From positions 1-29,848 of IMG/VR virus record IMGVR_UViG_3300017732_000037: DNA of 29,848 nucleotides; one strand, given 5' to 3'. The DNA is from a virus. A model generated the notes under the pieces. It saw nothing but the letters and a program-made list of their open reading frames with translations, was not told the DNA's origin and did not search any database. Shown in pieces: positions 7,489-15,838 of this stretch. Every line of letters begins with the position of its first letter. Position 1 is the first letter of the stretch. Position numbers and translations under genes: made by a program.

Positions 7489-8391
7489 ATGTCAAAAATA
7501 TTAGAAAAATTAGCAGATCAACATGAAGAACGTATAATCAATGTATTATACCGCTTGGAAGAAGATATAATAAAAGAAGTAACTAGGGCAACCAAAGGTC
7601 AATTAGTTTCTCAAAGATTAGCCATACAATTACAACCAAAATTAAGGACAATTATTGAATCAACCTTTTTAAATGAAGCTGATCTTATAATTAATGAAGA
7701 ATATAATAAAATTGCCAAAGTTGTTTTAGATACATTTGGTAAAATGCCAATTCCAAATAAATTTAAAAACCTAACCGAAGTTGACCTTGCAACAATAAAT
7801 GCTTTAAAAACGCAATCATTTAGTGGGTTTGAAGATATAGCTGAAAGATTTTTAAAAATAATAAATGACGAGGTTCACCAAAGCACTATCGCAGGTAGAC
7901 CTTTTGAAGATATGGTTAAAAATATAAGACAACATATTAATGGTGTTTATCAACGTTCAAATACTCGGGAGATAAATGAATTAGTTGATTTTATTAACGA
8001 GAATAAATTTAATATATCAAAAAAGGTTGAAGTTGAAGAAGCGGTAAGGAAATTACATACACAATACGCATCAGACAGAGCGGGAAATAATTTAAGAAGA
8101 TACAGCGGTCAAATAGCACATGACTCAGTTATGCAGTTCCATGGGCAGTTTACAGTAGCAAAAGCTAAAAATAGTGGTTTAAATCATTTTAGGTACACTG
8201 GCACTCTTGTAAGGGACAGTAGACCTTTCTGTCAAAACATGTTAAATAAAACATTAACCGAAAAAGAAATTCGGGATATTTGGAATAATCAAGGTTGGGC
8301 GGGTAAATCTACTGGCGATCCTTTTATTGTTAGAGGTGGTTATAGATGTCGCCATACTTGGATTCCAACAAACCCAGACTGGGATATTTAA
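7489..8391 (+). CDS. MuF-like minor head protein
   Basis: A 300-residue protein placed between portal and scaffold. The first 230 residues are mainly helical and charged. The C-terminal block is typical of the phage Mu protein F domain: TGTLVRDSRPFCQNMLNK, then IWNNQGWAGKSTGDPFIVRGG, then YRCRHTWIP. Such proteins are minor capsid components, sometimes ejected with the DNA. The ATG follows the upstream stop without a gap and has no obvious own ribosome binding site, so coupling is likely. No toxin domain is fused after the MuF domain; the protein ends soon after it. Confidence 0.85.
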   Translation: MSKILEKLADQHEERIINVLYRLEEDIIKEVTRATKGQLVSQRLAIQLQPKLRTIIESTFLNEADLIINEEYNKIAKVVLDTFGKMPIPNKFKNLTEVDLATINALKTQSFSGFEDIAERFLKIINDEVHQSTIAGRPFEDMVKNIRQHINGVYQRSNTREINELVDFINENKFNISKKVEVEEAVRKLHTQYASDRAGNNLRRYSGQIAHDSVMQFHGQFTVAKAKNSGLNHFRYTGTLVRDSRPFCQNMLNKTLTEKEIRDIWNNQGWAGKSTGDPFIVRGGYRCRHTWIPTNPDWDI

Positions 8392-8401
8392 GGAGTGAGA
8401 A

Positions 8402-9109
8402 ATGGCTGAAGAAAATCAAGTAGAACAAACTGCTGAAATAAAAGAAGAAGCACCACAACCAAAATTACAAGAAACAGAGCAAACATTTACCCAAGACGAG
8501 GTAAATAATATTGTTGAAAGGCGATTAGCCAAAGAAAGAGGTTCTATGTATAAAAAACTAGGTGTTGATGATTTAGATATAGCTGTAACTGCTGTAAAAA
8601 CACAAAAAGATTTAGAAGAAAAACAACGTATTCAAAAGGGTGAGTTTGAGGAAATACTGAAAACAAGAACCCAAGAACATCAAAAAGAAAAATCACAATT
8701 AGAAAATCAACTAAAAGATATTAAGATAAATAAGTCTTTATTATCTTCAGCATCAAAGAATAAAGCTATAAACCCAGACCAAGTTGTTGAGCTTTTAAAG
8801 AGTAATATAAAGCTAAATGAAACAGGTAATGTAGAAATACTTGATAAATCTGGATTAGCAAGATACAATAAAATGGGTGAACTCTTAACGACAGACGAAT
8901 TAGTCCAAGAGTTCTTGACACAAAACCCTCACTTTGTCAGTGCCACCCCTAGTGGTTCTGGTTCGGTGTCAAATGTGGATAGGACAGAACTCAATAAACC
9001 TTTAAATTTGAGTGATTTAGATATGAATAATCCAAAAGATAAGGAAGCCTATAGAGAATATAGGAAAAATAAAAAATCCCAACCTTATGTGATTAATTCA
9101 AAATTATAA
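8402..9109 (+). CDS. Head scaffolding protein
   Basis: A 235-residue, highly charged protein directly upstream of the major capsid gene. FTQDEVNNIVERRLAKERG at about residues 29-47 is a hallmark of phage scaffold proteins, followed by a long coiled coil (residues ~60-120, EEKQRIQKGEFEEILKT). The C-terminus is polar with a Lys-rich end (YREYRKNKK), as expected for contact with the coat. No protease gene is seen nearby, so it may leave the prohead intact. It has a good ribosome binding site (AAGGAGTGAG). Confidence 0.85.
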   Translation: MAEENQVEQTAEIKEEAPQPKLQETEQTFTQDEVNNIVERRLAKERGSMYKKLGVDDLDIAVTAVKTQKDLEEKQRIQKGEFEEILKTRTQEHQKEKSQLENQLKDIKINKSLLSSASKNKAINPDQVVELLKSNIKLNETGNVEILDKSGLARYNKMGELLTTDELVQEFLTQNPHFVSATPSGSGSVSNVDRTELNKPLNLSDLDMNNPKDKEAYREYRKNKKSQPYVINSKL

Positions 9110-9128
9110 TTTTTTAAAGGAGTCTTAA

Positions 9129-9971
9129 ATGGCAAACGAAACTACCAGTTCAACCATTTCGGAACTATATACCGAGATAGTTGCAGAAGCTATGTTCACA
9201 GCTAGTGAGCAATCAATAATGAAAGGTTTAGTTAGAAACTACACTATTGCGGGTGGTGGAAAATCAGTAGAAGTGCCGATTTATCCAACAGTTTCAGCAA
9301 GTGCAGTAAGTGAAGCATCTGATCTTTCAAATACAGCGATTAATCCAAGTTCTGTTACAATAACAGCATCAGAAGTTGGTATTATGACAACATTAACCGA
9401 TTTAGCTAGAAATTCAGCATCAAGGAATGTAGCTCAAGATATTGGGCGAGTTTTTGGTGAAGCTATAGCTAGAAAGATTGATTTAGACCTAACAGCTTTA
9501 TTTGATGGGTTTTCAACAGCAGTTGGCGGTGCAAGTGCAGTATTAACAGCAGATACAGTTGCACAGGCACACGCAAATCTAAGAAATAGTTCAGTACCAA
9601 TGAATGACTTAGCTTTAGTTATTCACCCAATGGTGGCACATGACCTTAAAAGAGGTATGACTAACACCTATGCGGGTTTAGATACTGATATTTCTAATGA
9701 AGCATTACGTTCTGGATTTATAGGAACTTTATTTGGTGTTCCAGTATTTGAAACTGCTAATATGGCAAACACAGGTACAGCGGGTGACTATAAGGGTGCT
9801 ATGTTCCATAGAGATGCTTTAGGGTTAGCTATGATGCAAGACCTTAAAATAGAAATCCAAAGAGATGCTAGTTTAAGAGCAGATGAAATTGTAGCAACAG
9901 CGGTTTATGGTGTTGGAGAACTACAAGATAGCTATGGAATAGAAATCGTAGCAGATTCATCAATCCAATAA
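9129..9971 (+). CDS. Major capsid protein
   Basis: A 280-residue protein with the strongest ribosome binding site in the head cluster (AAAGGAG, 6 bases before ATG). The sequence is Ala/Thr/Ser-rich, with SEASDLSNTAINPSSVTIT, LTDLARNSASRNVAQDIGR, and ALVIHPMVAHDLK followed by GTLFGVPVFETANM. These match HK97-fold capsid proteins of siphoviruses, including the typical A-domain end (AVYGVGELQDSYGIEIVAD). It would build the icosahedral shell. A stable hairpin directly follows the stop codon. Confidence 0.93.
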   Translation: MANETTSSTISELYTEIVAEAMFTASEQSIMKGLVRNYTIAGGGKSVEVPIYPTVSASAVSEASDLSNTAINPSSVTITASEVGIMTTLTDLARNSASRNVAQDIGRVFGEAIARKIDLDLTALFDGFSTAVGGASAVLTADTVAQAHANLRNSSVPMNDLALVIHPMVAHDLKRGMTNTYAGLDTDISNEALRSGFIGTLFGVPVFETANMANTGTAGDYKGAMFHRDALGLAMMQDLKIEIQRDASLRADEIVATAVYGVGELQDSYGIEIVADSSIQ

Positions 9972-9984
9972 TCAACTAAACTAT

Positions 9985-10002
9985 GGGGTGGGAAACCACC
10001 CC
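9985..10002 (+). promoter_or_regulatory. Stable GNRA-tetraloop hairpin after the capsid gene
   Basis: GGGGTGG, then GAAA, then CCACCCC form a 7-bp, almost pure G:C stem capped by a GAAA tetraloop, 14 bases after the capsid stop. In such AT-rich DNA this is striking. No T-run follows (CTATAACTAA), so it is not a classic intrinsic terminator. It may protect the capsid mRNA 3' end, mark a processing site, or slow transcription so that downstream genes are made less. Confidence 0.7.
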
Positions 10003-10021
10003 TATAACTAAAGGATTATTT

Positions 10022-10249
10022 ATGGACACGATTAAATTAGAAAGAAATGGTAAGGTCATAGAACGATCAAAAGCAGATTATGAAATGAATAAGTCAGCTT
10101 ATGATTTAAGAGGTTTTAAAGAAGCTGTTGCAAAGCCTAAACCAAAGCCAGAACCTAAAGTTGAAAAACCCAAAGTAGAACCAAAAGCAGAAGTAAAAAA
10201 GGATTCTGAATGGGAAAAAGAAGAACCTAAAACAAAAAAGGTTGAATAA
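10022..10249 (+). CDS. Small Lys/Pro/Glu-rich protein
   Basis: A 75-residue protein. An upstream ATG at 9983 lies within the capsid hairpin and gives an unlikely start, so I use the ATG at 10022, preceded by AAAGGA. The N-terminus MDTIKLERNGKVIERSKADYE looks like a short beta domain; SAYDLRGFKEA follows, then a long low-complexity KPKPKPEPKVEKPKVE tail. Its function is not known. Proteins of this build sit after capsid genes in many siphoviruses. The small protein at 11630 has a similar layout (short folded part, charged tail). Confidence 0.6.
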   Translation: MDTIKLERNGKVIERSKADYEMNKSAYDLRGFKEAVAKPKPKPEPKVEKPKVEPKAEVKKDSEWEKEEPKTKKVE

Positions 10250-10725
10250 TGGCTACATCTGAATTTGCGGTTGCTAATAGTGATTTACAAAAGATACAAC
10301 CAGATATTCTAGGTTTTGGGGTTACTGATTTTGGCGATCAATTACAATTTGCTGAAAATGATGTTCTTAGACGTATTCGTGAGGAATGGTGGGAAAGATA
10401 CAGGCATCAAGTTAGATACAAAGATATAACTAAAATAACATCTGTTGAAATGACCAATAGTAAGTTAACTAATTCACAATGGACACAATCAGTTGTTTAT
10501 TTAACTTTATGGAAATATGCTTATCCAATTTTAACTAAATGGCGTGACCCAGACACAGGCGAGGGTAAAGACACATTCCAAGTTCAAATAGACTTTTATA
10601 GGGATAGATACGAAGAAGAATTTCAAGCTATTCTGCGTGATGGGGTGGAATATGACGAAGATGGTGGAGGTTCGATTAGTGACTCCGAGAAAGAGCCATT
10701 ACATTATTTAAGATTAGTTAGATAA
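10249..10725 (+). CDS. Head-tail connector / head completion protein
   Basis: A 158-residue protein at the position of gp6-like adaptor genes, between capsid and gp10-like genes. It contains an aromatic, acidic core (VLRRIREEWWERYRHQVRYKD, then SVVYLTLWKYAYPILTKW, and FYRDRYEEEFQAILRDGVEY) that resembles helical adaptors that bind below the portal. Identification is by pattern and gene order, not by a diagnostic motif. It overlaps its upstream neighbour by one base. Confidence 0.65.
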   Translation: MATSEFAVANSDLQKIQPDILGFGVTDFGDQLQFAENDVLRRIREEWWERYRHQVRYKDITKITSVEMTNSKLTNSQWTQSVVYLTLWKYAYPILTKWRDPDTGEGKDTFQVQIDFYRDRYEEEFQAILRDGVEYDEDGGGSISDSEKEPLHYLRLVR

Positions 10726-11190
10726 ATGGAAGTTGGTGTTAACATCAATAATATAGAGGTGAAAAACCTTTTAAAAAACATTTCGAGAAAACAAAAAGCA
10801 GTAATAACCAAATCCCTAAATAGAGTTTCCAATATGGCGGTTCTTATGATTACAAAGAGGACACAGGGCGGTAAACTACCAGATGGGGGTAATATGAGGT
10901 CTTACGCATCTTCTACTGTCAAAAGCCGAAAAAAGCGAGGTAGACAAACAGGTTTTGTAGATTTAACTGATACTGGGAAAATGTTTAGAAGTTTAGACTT
11001 TAAAACTGGTGGATTAAAAAGCACATTATTTTTTGCAAACAAAGAAAGAGAAAAAATAGCCAGTTATCATGACACATTTGGTGTAGGTAAAAGAAAAGTA
11101 AAACGACCTTTTTTTGCTATTGGGAATAAAGAAGAAGATAAAATAATAAAAGAATTTCAAAATTTTTATTTTAAAGAAATGAGATTATGA
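10726..11190 (+). CDS. HK97 gp10-like / virion morphogenesis protein
   Basis: A 154-residue basic protein. MEVGVNINNIEVKNLLKNI, then TKSLNRVSNMAVLMITKRT, then a charged turn, then LTDTGKMFRSLDF and YHDTFGVGKRKVKRPFFAIG resemble HK97 gp10-like and phage virion morphogenesis (gpG/S-like) proteins that complete the head-tail joint. KRPFFAIG near the end is a common signature in that family (RPFLG-like). The start directly follows the previous stop. The end overlaps the next gene (ATGA). Confidence 0.78.
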   Translation: MEVGVNINNIEVKNLLKNISRKQKAVITKSLNRVSNMAVLMITKRTQGGKLPDGGNMRSYASSTVKSRKKRGRQTGFVDLTDTGKMFRSLDFKTGGLKSTLFFANKEREKIASYHDTFGVGKRKVKRPFFAIGNKEEDKIIKEFQNFYFKEMRL

Positions 11191-11630
11191 GCAAAAGGGA
11201 AAACATAGCTAGTGATATAATTACTAAACTTGATGCTGTTACAAGTCCTATTGAGTTTAAAAAAATTACTAGAGAACCTTTTGAGGTAGAAGAATTATCA
11301 GACGCACAATTTCCCGCTTTATTTGTTCAAAGTGGTGATGAAACAAGAGAAGTATCAAGTATAGGCGATACTGGTTCTGGTTCTTATAGGGGAACAATAG
11401 ATTTTTTAATAGTTGCTTTTGGTAAAGGTACAACATCAAATATAGATACTGTTAGAAATCAAATTATAGAAGTTGTTGAAGAAACCTTAGATAATGATAT
11501 AACTAGAAATGGTAATGCGATAGATACCCAAATAATAGACGCATCATCAGACGAGGGAACTATATTTCCTTATGGTGGTGTAAGAATAACAGCAAGGGTT
11601 ATTTATGAATTTACTAGAGGGAGTGCATAA
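11187..11630 (+). CDS. Tail terminator / completion protein
   Basis: A 147-residue protein at the tail-terminator position, after the gp10-like and before the tube gene. DIITKLDAVTSP, then PALFVQSGDE, then SYRGTIDFLIVAFGK, then TVRNQIIEVVEETLDND and ITARVIYEFTRG match the alternating helix and beta layout of gpU/DUF3168-like proteins. It would cap the tail tube and connect it to the head. The assignment rests on layout and order, so subfamily naming is uncertain. Confidence 0.72.
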   Translation: MSKRENIASDIITKLDAVTSPIEFKKITREPFEVEELSDAQFPALFVQSGDETREVSSIGDTGSGSYRGTIDFLIVAFGKGTTSNIDTVRNQIIEVVEETLDNDITRNGNAIDTQIIDASSDEGTIFPYGGVRITARVIYEFTRGSA

Positions 11631-11785
11631 TGGCTAAAAATGTTACTATGAAAAAAGGCGAAACTATTATAAAATGTTCAGAAGATCACATAGAGCATTT
11701 TGAAAACAATGGTTTTACTTTAGGCGATCTAAAACCAGTAATTAAAAAAGCTGAAAAAACTAAAGAAACTAAAGAGAAGGAGTAA
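11630..11785 (+). CDS. Small hypothetical protein in the tail cluster
   Basis: A 51-residue protein (MAKNVTMKKGETIIKCSEDH...) filling the space between terminator and tube genes. It overlaps its neighbour by one base (TAATG), and a ribosome binding site (AGAGGGAG) lies before it. The first half looks like short beta strands and a helix (HIEHFENNGFTLGDLKPV); the second half is a Lys/Glu tail. No function is known. It resembles the build of the protein at 10022. The AAGGAG near its end is the ribosome binding site of the tube gene. Confidence 0.6.
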   Translation: MAKNVTMKKGETIIKCSEDHIEHFENNGFTLGDLKPVIKKAEKTKETKEKE

Positions 11786-11788
11786 TAA

Positions 11789-12175
11789 ATGGCTACACAT
11801 CATGGTAAAGAAGGAGTTGTAACTATCGGTGGAACTACACTAGGTAATGCAACAGGTTTTACAGTTGATACCACCCATGACGTTGTTGAAGATACCCCAT
11901 TAGGTAATTCAATGAAGTCATATATAGTTGGTAGAGGTACATATACAGCTAGTATTGATATGAACTTTGACGAAACTGATAGTGGACAAACTGCATTGGT
12001 ACAAGGTGCTGAATTAACTTTTGCATTTTTACCAGAAGGTAACGCATCTGGAGATAGAAAATTCTCTGGAAATGCTATTGTTACTGGAATGTCAGTTGGT
12101 GTTACATTAGATGGAGTTACAACTAGAACTGTATCAGTACAGGGCAATGGTGGATTAACTATCGGTACTGTGTAA
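11789..12175 (+). CDS. Major tail tube protein
   Basis: A 128-residue, Gly/Thr-rich, beta-rich protein with a strong ribosome binding site (AAGGAG), as expected for an abundant structural protein. The start EGVVTIGGTTLGNATGFTVDT, then VGRGTYTASIDMNFDE, then a late ITGM-like strand and RTVSVQGNGGLTIG resemble TP901-1/gpV-like tail tube proteins. It would polymerise into the non-contractile tail tube whose length the tape measure sets. The adjacent frameshifted chaperone gene supports the call. Confidence 0.86.
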   Translation: MATHHGKEGVVTIGGTTLGNATGFTVDTTHDVVEDTPLGNSMKSYIVGRGTYTASIDMNFDETDSGQTALVQGAELTFAFLPEGNASGDRKFSGNAIVTGMSVGVTLDGVTTRTVSVQGNGGLTIGTV

Positions 12176-12529
12176 ATGGCAGACCAAAAAATTGATTATT
12201 TTGATGGTATTAGAGACCATTTCAGTACCCTTGACACTCAAATAATTGAAGTACCAGAATGGGATTTAGTAGGCGATAAAGCTATATTTTGTAAACCTTT
12301 CAACATGCTTGAAAAACAAAAGATTTTTAAAGGTGCTAGTGGCACAGATTTAATTGTTTTGATTGATGTTATTATTGAAAAGGCATTAACAAAAGATGGT
12401 GAAAAAATGTTTAATGGAACTCATGTTTTAGCCTTTAAGACTAAAGCTGATACTAATGTTATTGCAGATGTTGCCACAAAGATAATGGGAACAGGAAACA
12501 CAGATATAGAAGATAATAAAAAAAACTAA
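12176..12529 (+). CDS. Tail assembly chaperone, short (G-like) form
   Basis: A 117-residue protein between tube and tape-measure genes. It starts immediately after the tube stop. EVPEWDLVGDKAIFCKPFN and MLEKQKIFKGASGTDLIVLIDVIIEKAL match tail assembly chaperones. Its end is ...IEDNKKN, read from a run of A residues that contains a canonical -1 slippery site just before the stop. A slip gives the longer form described at 12526. Chaperones of this type coat the tape-measure protein before tube assembly. Confidence 0.85.
   Translation: MADQKIDYFDGIRDHFSTLDTQIIEVPEWDLVGDKAIFCKPFNMLEKQKIFKGASGTDLIVLIDVIIEKALTKDGEKMFNGTHVLAFKTKADTNVIADVATKIMGTGNTDIEDNKKN
12520..12526 (+). promoter_or_regulatory. 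Programmed -1 frameshift slippery heptamer A_AAA_AAC
   Basis: In the zero frame the codons are AAT AAA AAA AAC TAA, so A_AAA_AAC is correctly phased as X_XXY_YYZ and is followed at once by the zero-frame stop. Slipping back one base reads CTA AAG AAT AAT and opens a 57-codon extension. A_AAA_AAC is an efficient site in many viruses. No strong downstream stem-loop is obvious to me; the adjacent stop codon may contribute to pausing. Confidence 0.88.
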
Positions 12530-12699
12530 AGAATAATGTAGAATTACATAATGTTTTTGGGTTAGCAGAAAAATTACATAAGACAGTTTCCGAAATCTTG
12601 CAAATGTCAGTATATGAGTTTAATATGTGGTTAGCATACTTTCAGATTCAGCATGACGAATTAGAAAGGCAACAAAGACTAGCAAAGGCTCAAAGATAG
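12526..12699 (+). CDS. Tail assembly chaperone, frameshift extension (GT-like)
   Basis: This is the -1-frame part of the chaperone gene, not an independently started gene. It continues as LKNNVELHNVFGLAEKLHK, then EILQMSVYEFNMWLAYFQIQ, then HDELERQQRLAKAQR, and ends at TAG 12697-12699. The fusion product would be 174 residues. The W-L-A-Y block and charged helical end are what T-domain extensions of lambda GT-like chaperones show; the T part binds the tube protein while G binds the tape measure. The first base of the tape-measure GTG overlaps the TAG. Confidence 0.85.
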   Translation, partial: LKNNVELHNVFGLAEKLHKTVSEILQMSVYEFNMWLAYFQIQHDELERQQRLAKAQR

Positions 12700-14666
12700 T
12701 GGCAACAAAACAAGTCAACATAGATATAATAGCCAAAGATAAGACCACAAAGGCTATGAACTCGGCTACAAAAGGTGTTAATAGACTTAAAGATAATGTC
12801 CAACAATCAGTAGCAACACAACAAAAATCATTTAATGCTTTAGGTAATACCATCAGAAATGTTGTTGGTGGTGTCATTGTTTTTCAAACATTGCGATTTA
12901 GTAAACAAATGGTTGATATGGCGAGTTCTGTTGAAGAAATGCGTTCTAAATCATCTGTTGTTTTTGGGCAATTTGTTACAGATGTAAGAAAACAACTTGA
13001 ATCATTTGGAAATGAAGTTGGAAGAAGTACATTTGAACTAGAAAAAATGGCATCTTCTATACAAGATACGTTTGTTCCTATGGGTTTTGCTAGAGGTGAA
13101 GCATCTAAATTATCAGTACAATTAACAAAATTAGCGGTAGATGTAGCATCATTTAATAATGCAAGTGATGTTGATACTATGATGGCTTTTCAAAGTGCAT
13201 TAGTTGGTAATCACGAAACAGTTAGAAGATTTGGTGTTGTAATTACAGAAGCAACATTGAAACAAGAATTATTAAGAATGGGCATTAATAAAAATGCTAA
13301 AGATGTTACTAATGCTGAAAAGGTACAAGCCAGATTAAATTTGATTATTGCGGGTACATCAGACGCACATAATGACGCAACTAAAACATCTGGTAGTTTT
13401 GCAAACACTTCAAAGGCATTAGGTTCAGCATTAAATGAATTATCAGTAGATGTTATAACCCCTATGTTACCTAAACTTACCAAAATGGTAGAGGGATTTA
13501 TAGGTGCTACGGATTCTGCTAGAAATTTCTTTGTTGCGATTGGAATGTTAAACAGAGATTTATCCACAAGTGCATTAAGACAAGAAAGAGTTGCAGAAAT
13601 TGAAGATAAGCTAATTGAAATAAGAGGTGGCTTATTAACTAAAGTATTTGGTCTTAATAAAGTTGAAAAAATACATATTCAGAATTTAGAAGCTGAACTT
13701 GGTCATTTACAAAAAATGCCAGAATTAATGGCTATGGTTTCAGACGCAGAAGTTATAGCAACAAAAACTATAGAAAACGAAAATAAAGCTAGAAAAGCCA
13801 AAAATAAAATTTTAGCCGAAGAAATAAAACTTAAAAATATAGGTTTAGAAGCATTTCCAAAAGCAAGACCAGATATAATAGGTTTTCAACAACCAACAGG
13901 TGCAGAATTAGGTTTAGGAAATCAAATTGATGCAAGTATGACAGGTTCAGAATTATTAGAAGCAGAAGCTAATAAAATGACACAACTTCAACAAATGGCA
14001 GATATGGAAGTTGAAATAGCACAAATAACAGCCGATAAAACTTTAAAGATTGCAGAAGAAACAGCACAAAAAGAAAAGCAAATAAGAGAAAAATTTATAA
14101 GTGAAAATCTTGGTTTAATGCGAGAAGGCAAATTTAACGAACTCAAACTTGAAAGTATGAGTGCGGAACAAAGAGCAGATTTAACAAAAGCATCATTAAA
14201 AGATACATTAGGAGAATTGGCTAAACATAATAAAACAGCTTTTGCCCTTAACAAAGCCTTTAATATTGCACAAGCTATACAGAACACAGCAACAGGAATA
14301 TCAAAAGCACTAGCAATGGGACCAATAGGTATTCCTTTAGCAATAGCCATAGGTGCTATGGGTGCTGTTCAAATTGCTACTATTGCAAGTTCAAAATATC
14401 AGGGTAGACGTTTGGGCGGTAGAATGAATCAAGGTGAGCCTTATATGGTAGGTGAAGCGGGTGCAGAATTAGTTGTACCAGATAGACCATCAAATGTTGT
14501 ACCAAATAATAAATTAGGTGGAATGAGCCAACCAGTTACAGTAAACTTTAATATAAGCACAGTTGATGCTAGAGGGTTTAATGAATTATTAGTTAATTCA
14601 AGGGGTACTATAGTTAATCTTATAAATAGTGCTGTAAATGAAAAGGGTAAAATGGCAATAGTATGA
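12699..14666 (+). CDS. Tail tape-measure protein
   Basis: A 655-residue protein after the frameshifted chaperone. It starts with GTG at 12699 (taGTG overlap with the chaperone extension). It is helical through most of its length, with a typical opening (VNIDIIAKDKTTKAMNSATKG), then hydrophobic segments including GGVIVFQTLRF near residue 52 and GIPLAIAIGAMGAVQIATIA near residues 545-565. Toward the C-terminus are coiled coils, RLGGRMNQGEPYMVGEAGAELVVP, which is a recurrent tape-measure ending, and a polar tail. By the rule of about 1.5 angstrom per residue the tail would be near 100 nm, typical for a siphovirus. Confidence 0.9.
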   Translation: MATKQVNIDIIAKDKTTKAMNSATKGVNRLKDNVQQSVATQQKSFNALGNTIRNVVGGVIVFQTLRFSKQMVDMASSVEEMRSKSSVVFGQFVTDVRKQLESFGNEVGRSTFELEKMASSIQDTFVPMGFARGEASKLSVQLTKLAVDVASFNNASDVDTMMAFQSALVGNHETVRRFGVVITEATLKQELLRMGINKNAKDVTNAEKVQARLNLIIAGTSDAHNDATKTSGSFANTSKALGSALNELSVDVITPMLPKLTKMVEGFIGATDSARNFFVAIGMLNRDLSTSALRQERVAEIEDKLIEIRGGLLTKVFGLNKVEKIHIQNLEAELGHLQKMPELMAMVSDAEVIATKTIENENKARKAKNKILAEEIKLKNIGLEAFPKARPDIIGFQQPTGAELGLGNQIDASMTGSELLEAEANKMTQLQQMADMEVEIAQITADKTLKIAEETAQKEKQIREKFISENLGLMREGKFNELKLESMSAEQRADLTKASLKDTLGELAKHNKTAFALNKAFNIAQAIQNTATGISKALAMGPIGIPLAIAIGAMGAVQIATIASSKYQGRRLGGRMNQGEPYMVGEAGAELVVPDRPSNVVPNNKLGGMSQPVTVNFNISTVDARGFNELLVNSRGTIVNLINSAVNEKGKMAIV

Positions 14667-15271
14667 GTGGAGCATTACCAAACACTAACTTTACTGCTGT
14701 TAATTTTAAGAGCAATCAAAAGACTTTGTTATCCCAAACAGATAGCGGAAAGACTTTTAGAAGGCAAGTTCAAGGACAAAAGTTTAGTTTTACAGTTCAA
14801 TATCCGCCTATGAAAAGGTCAGAATTTGCACCTATCATGGCATTTATTATGAAACAACGATCAAGACAAGAAAACTTTACTATTACATTTCCAAGCTATT
14901 TAAACGCACAGGGCAACGAAACTGGAACTTTGTTAGTTAATGGAGTTCATGCTGTAGCCGATACCACAATAGCTATAAATGGTTTTGCGGGTGATGGTGC
15001 GGGAAGATTAAAAGCGGGTGATTTAATAAAATTTGCACATGATAAGGTTTATATGGTTGTTGAAGATGTAACAAGTTCAAGTAATGCTTCAACAGTTACT
15101 ATAGAGCCACCATTAAGAACCGCTTTAGCAGATGATAGTTCGGTTACTTATGATTCAGTTCCATTTAATGTTCATTTAACAAGTGATGCCCAAGAGTTTG
15201 CAACAGGTCAAAATGATAATGATGGAAATTTATTATTTACTTATGAGTTTGATGTTGTAGAGGCATTGTAA
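14663..15271 (+). CDS. Minor tail protein (gpM-like position)
   Basis: A 202-residue protein that overlaps the tape-measure stop (ATGA). MSGALPNTNFTAVNFKSNQK, then FSFTVQYPPMKRSEFAPIMAF, then RQENFTITFPSYLNAQG are beta-rich. A middle insert (GDGAGRLKAGDLIKFAHDKVYMVVEDVT) looks like a small beta-barrel, before SVPFNVHLTSDAQEF and YEFDVVEAL. Proteins at this place form the distal tail or the first ring of the tip. I recognise it as a marine-phage type but cannot name a specific family. Confidence 0.68.
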   Translation: MSGALPNTNFTAVNFKSNQKTLLSQTDSGKTFRRQVQGQKFSFTVQYPPMKRSEFAPIMAFIMKQRSRQENFTITFPSYLNAQGNETGTLLVNGVHAVADTTIAINGFAGDGAGRLKAGDLIKFAHDKVYMVVEDVTSSSNASTVTIEPPLRTALADDSSVTYDSVPFNVHLTSDAQEFATGQNDNDGNLLFTYEFDVVEAL

Positions 15272-15838
15272 ATGGCAAGGGGTTTAACAAGTGCAGTAAA
15301 AACAGAACTAGCCACAGGAATAATAGAACCAGTTATTTTAGTAGAAATAGGTTTTTCAACCCCAATATATTTAACTAATGCAAGTTTTGATTTAACATCT
15401 AGTGTTTCTGGAACTTCAAGAACATACCTATCTAATGGGCATTTAAGAGGTATTACAGGGGTGCAAGAAACAAACGCACCAACTAAGAATAGTTTGTCTG
15501 TTAGCTTATCTGGGGTAGATCAAACTTACATAGCACTAGCATTAACCGAGAATATAATTAATGATGATGTTTTTATTTATAGAGGGTATTTAAATTCTAG
15601 TTTAGCATTAATAGCAGACCCATTTTTATTATTTTATGGTAATATTGACGAATTTAGAATATCCGATAACACATCAACAGCAACATTAGTTTTGGTTGTT
15701 AGTTCACATTGGGGTAATTTTAGCAAAACAAGTGGAAGAACAACTACAAATAATTCACAACAAAGATTTTTTAGTGATGATGTTGGTATGGTATTTAGTG
15801 CTTTAACTGTTAGGGATATTAAGTGGGGTAGAGAATGA
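15272..15838 (+). CDS. Tail hub-like minor tail protein (DUF2163-like)
   Basis: A 188-residue protein beginning MARGLTSAVKTELATGIIEPVILVEIGFSTP, which is close in style to the N-terminus of DUF2163/gpL-like tail proteins, with strands for LTNASFDLTSS, YLSNGHLRGITGV and VSLSGVDQTYIALAL. It would sit in the tail tip between the distal tail ring and the J-like protein. No C-terminal cysteines for an iron-sulfur site (as in lambda gpL) are visible, so it may be a simplified form. It overlaps the next gene by 4 bases. Confidence 0.65.
   Translation: MARGLTSAVKTELATGIIEPVILVEIGFSTPIYLTNASFDLTSSVSGTSRTYLSNGHLRGITGVQETNAPTKNSLSVSLSGVDQTYIALALTENIINDDVFIYRGYLNSSLALIADPFLLFYGNIDEFRISDNTSTATLVLVVSSHWGNFSKTSGRTTTNNSQQRFFSDDVGMVFSALTVRDIKWGRE

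Noticed and set aside
9105-9110. Perfect TATAAT just before the capsid gene
   Set aside because: No -35 match lies 16-18 bases upstream, and a start there would fall in or next to the ribosome binding site.
9983-10021. Longer start of the Lys/Pro-rich protein at ATG 9983
   Set aside because: It falls in the base of the post-capsid hairpin and has no ribosome binding site; ATG 10022 has AAAGGA before it.
11800-14350. Long minus-strand frames within the tail tube and tape-measure genes
   Set aside because: They are antisense to clearly coding genes, have no ribosome binding sites of note, and show no recognisable domain.
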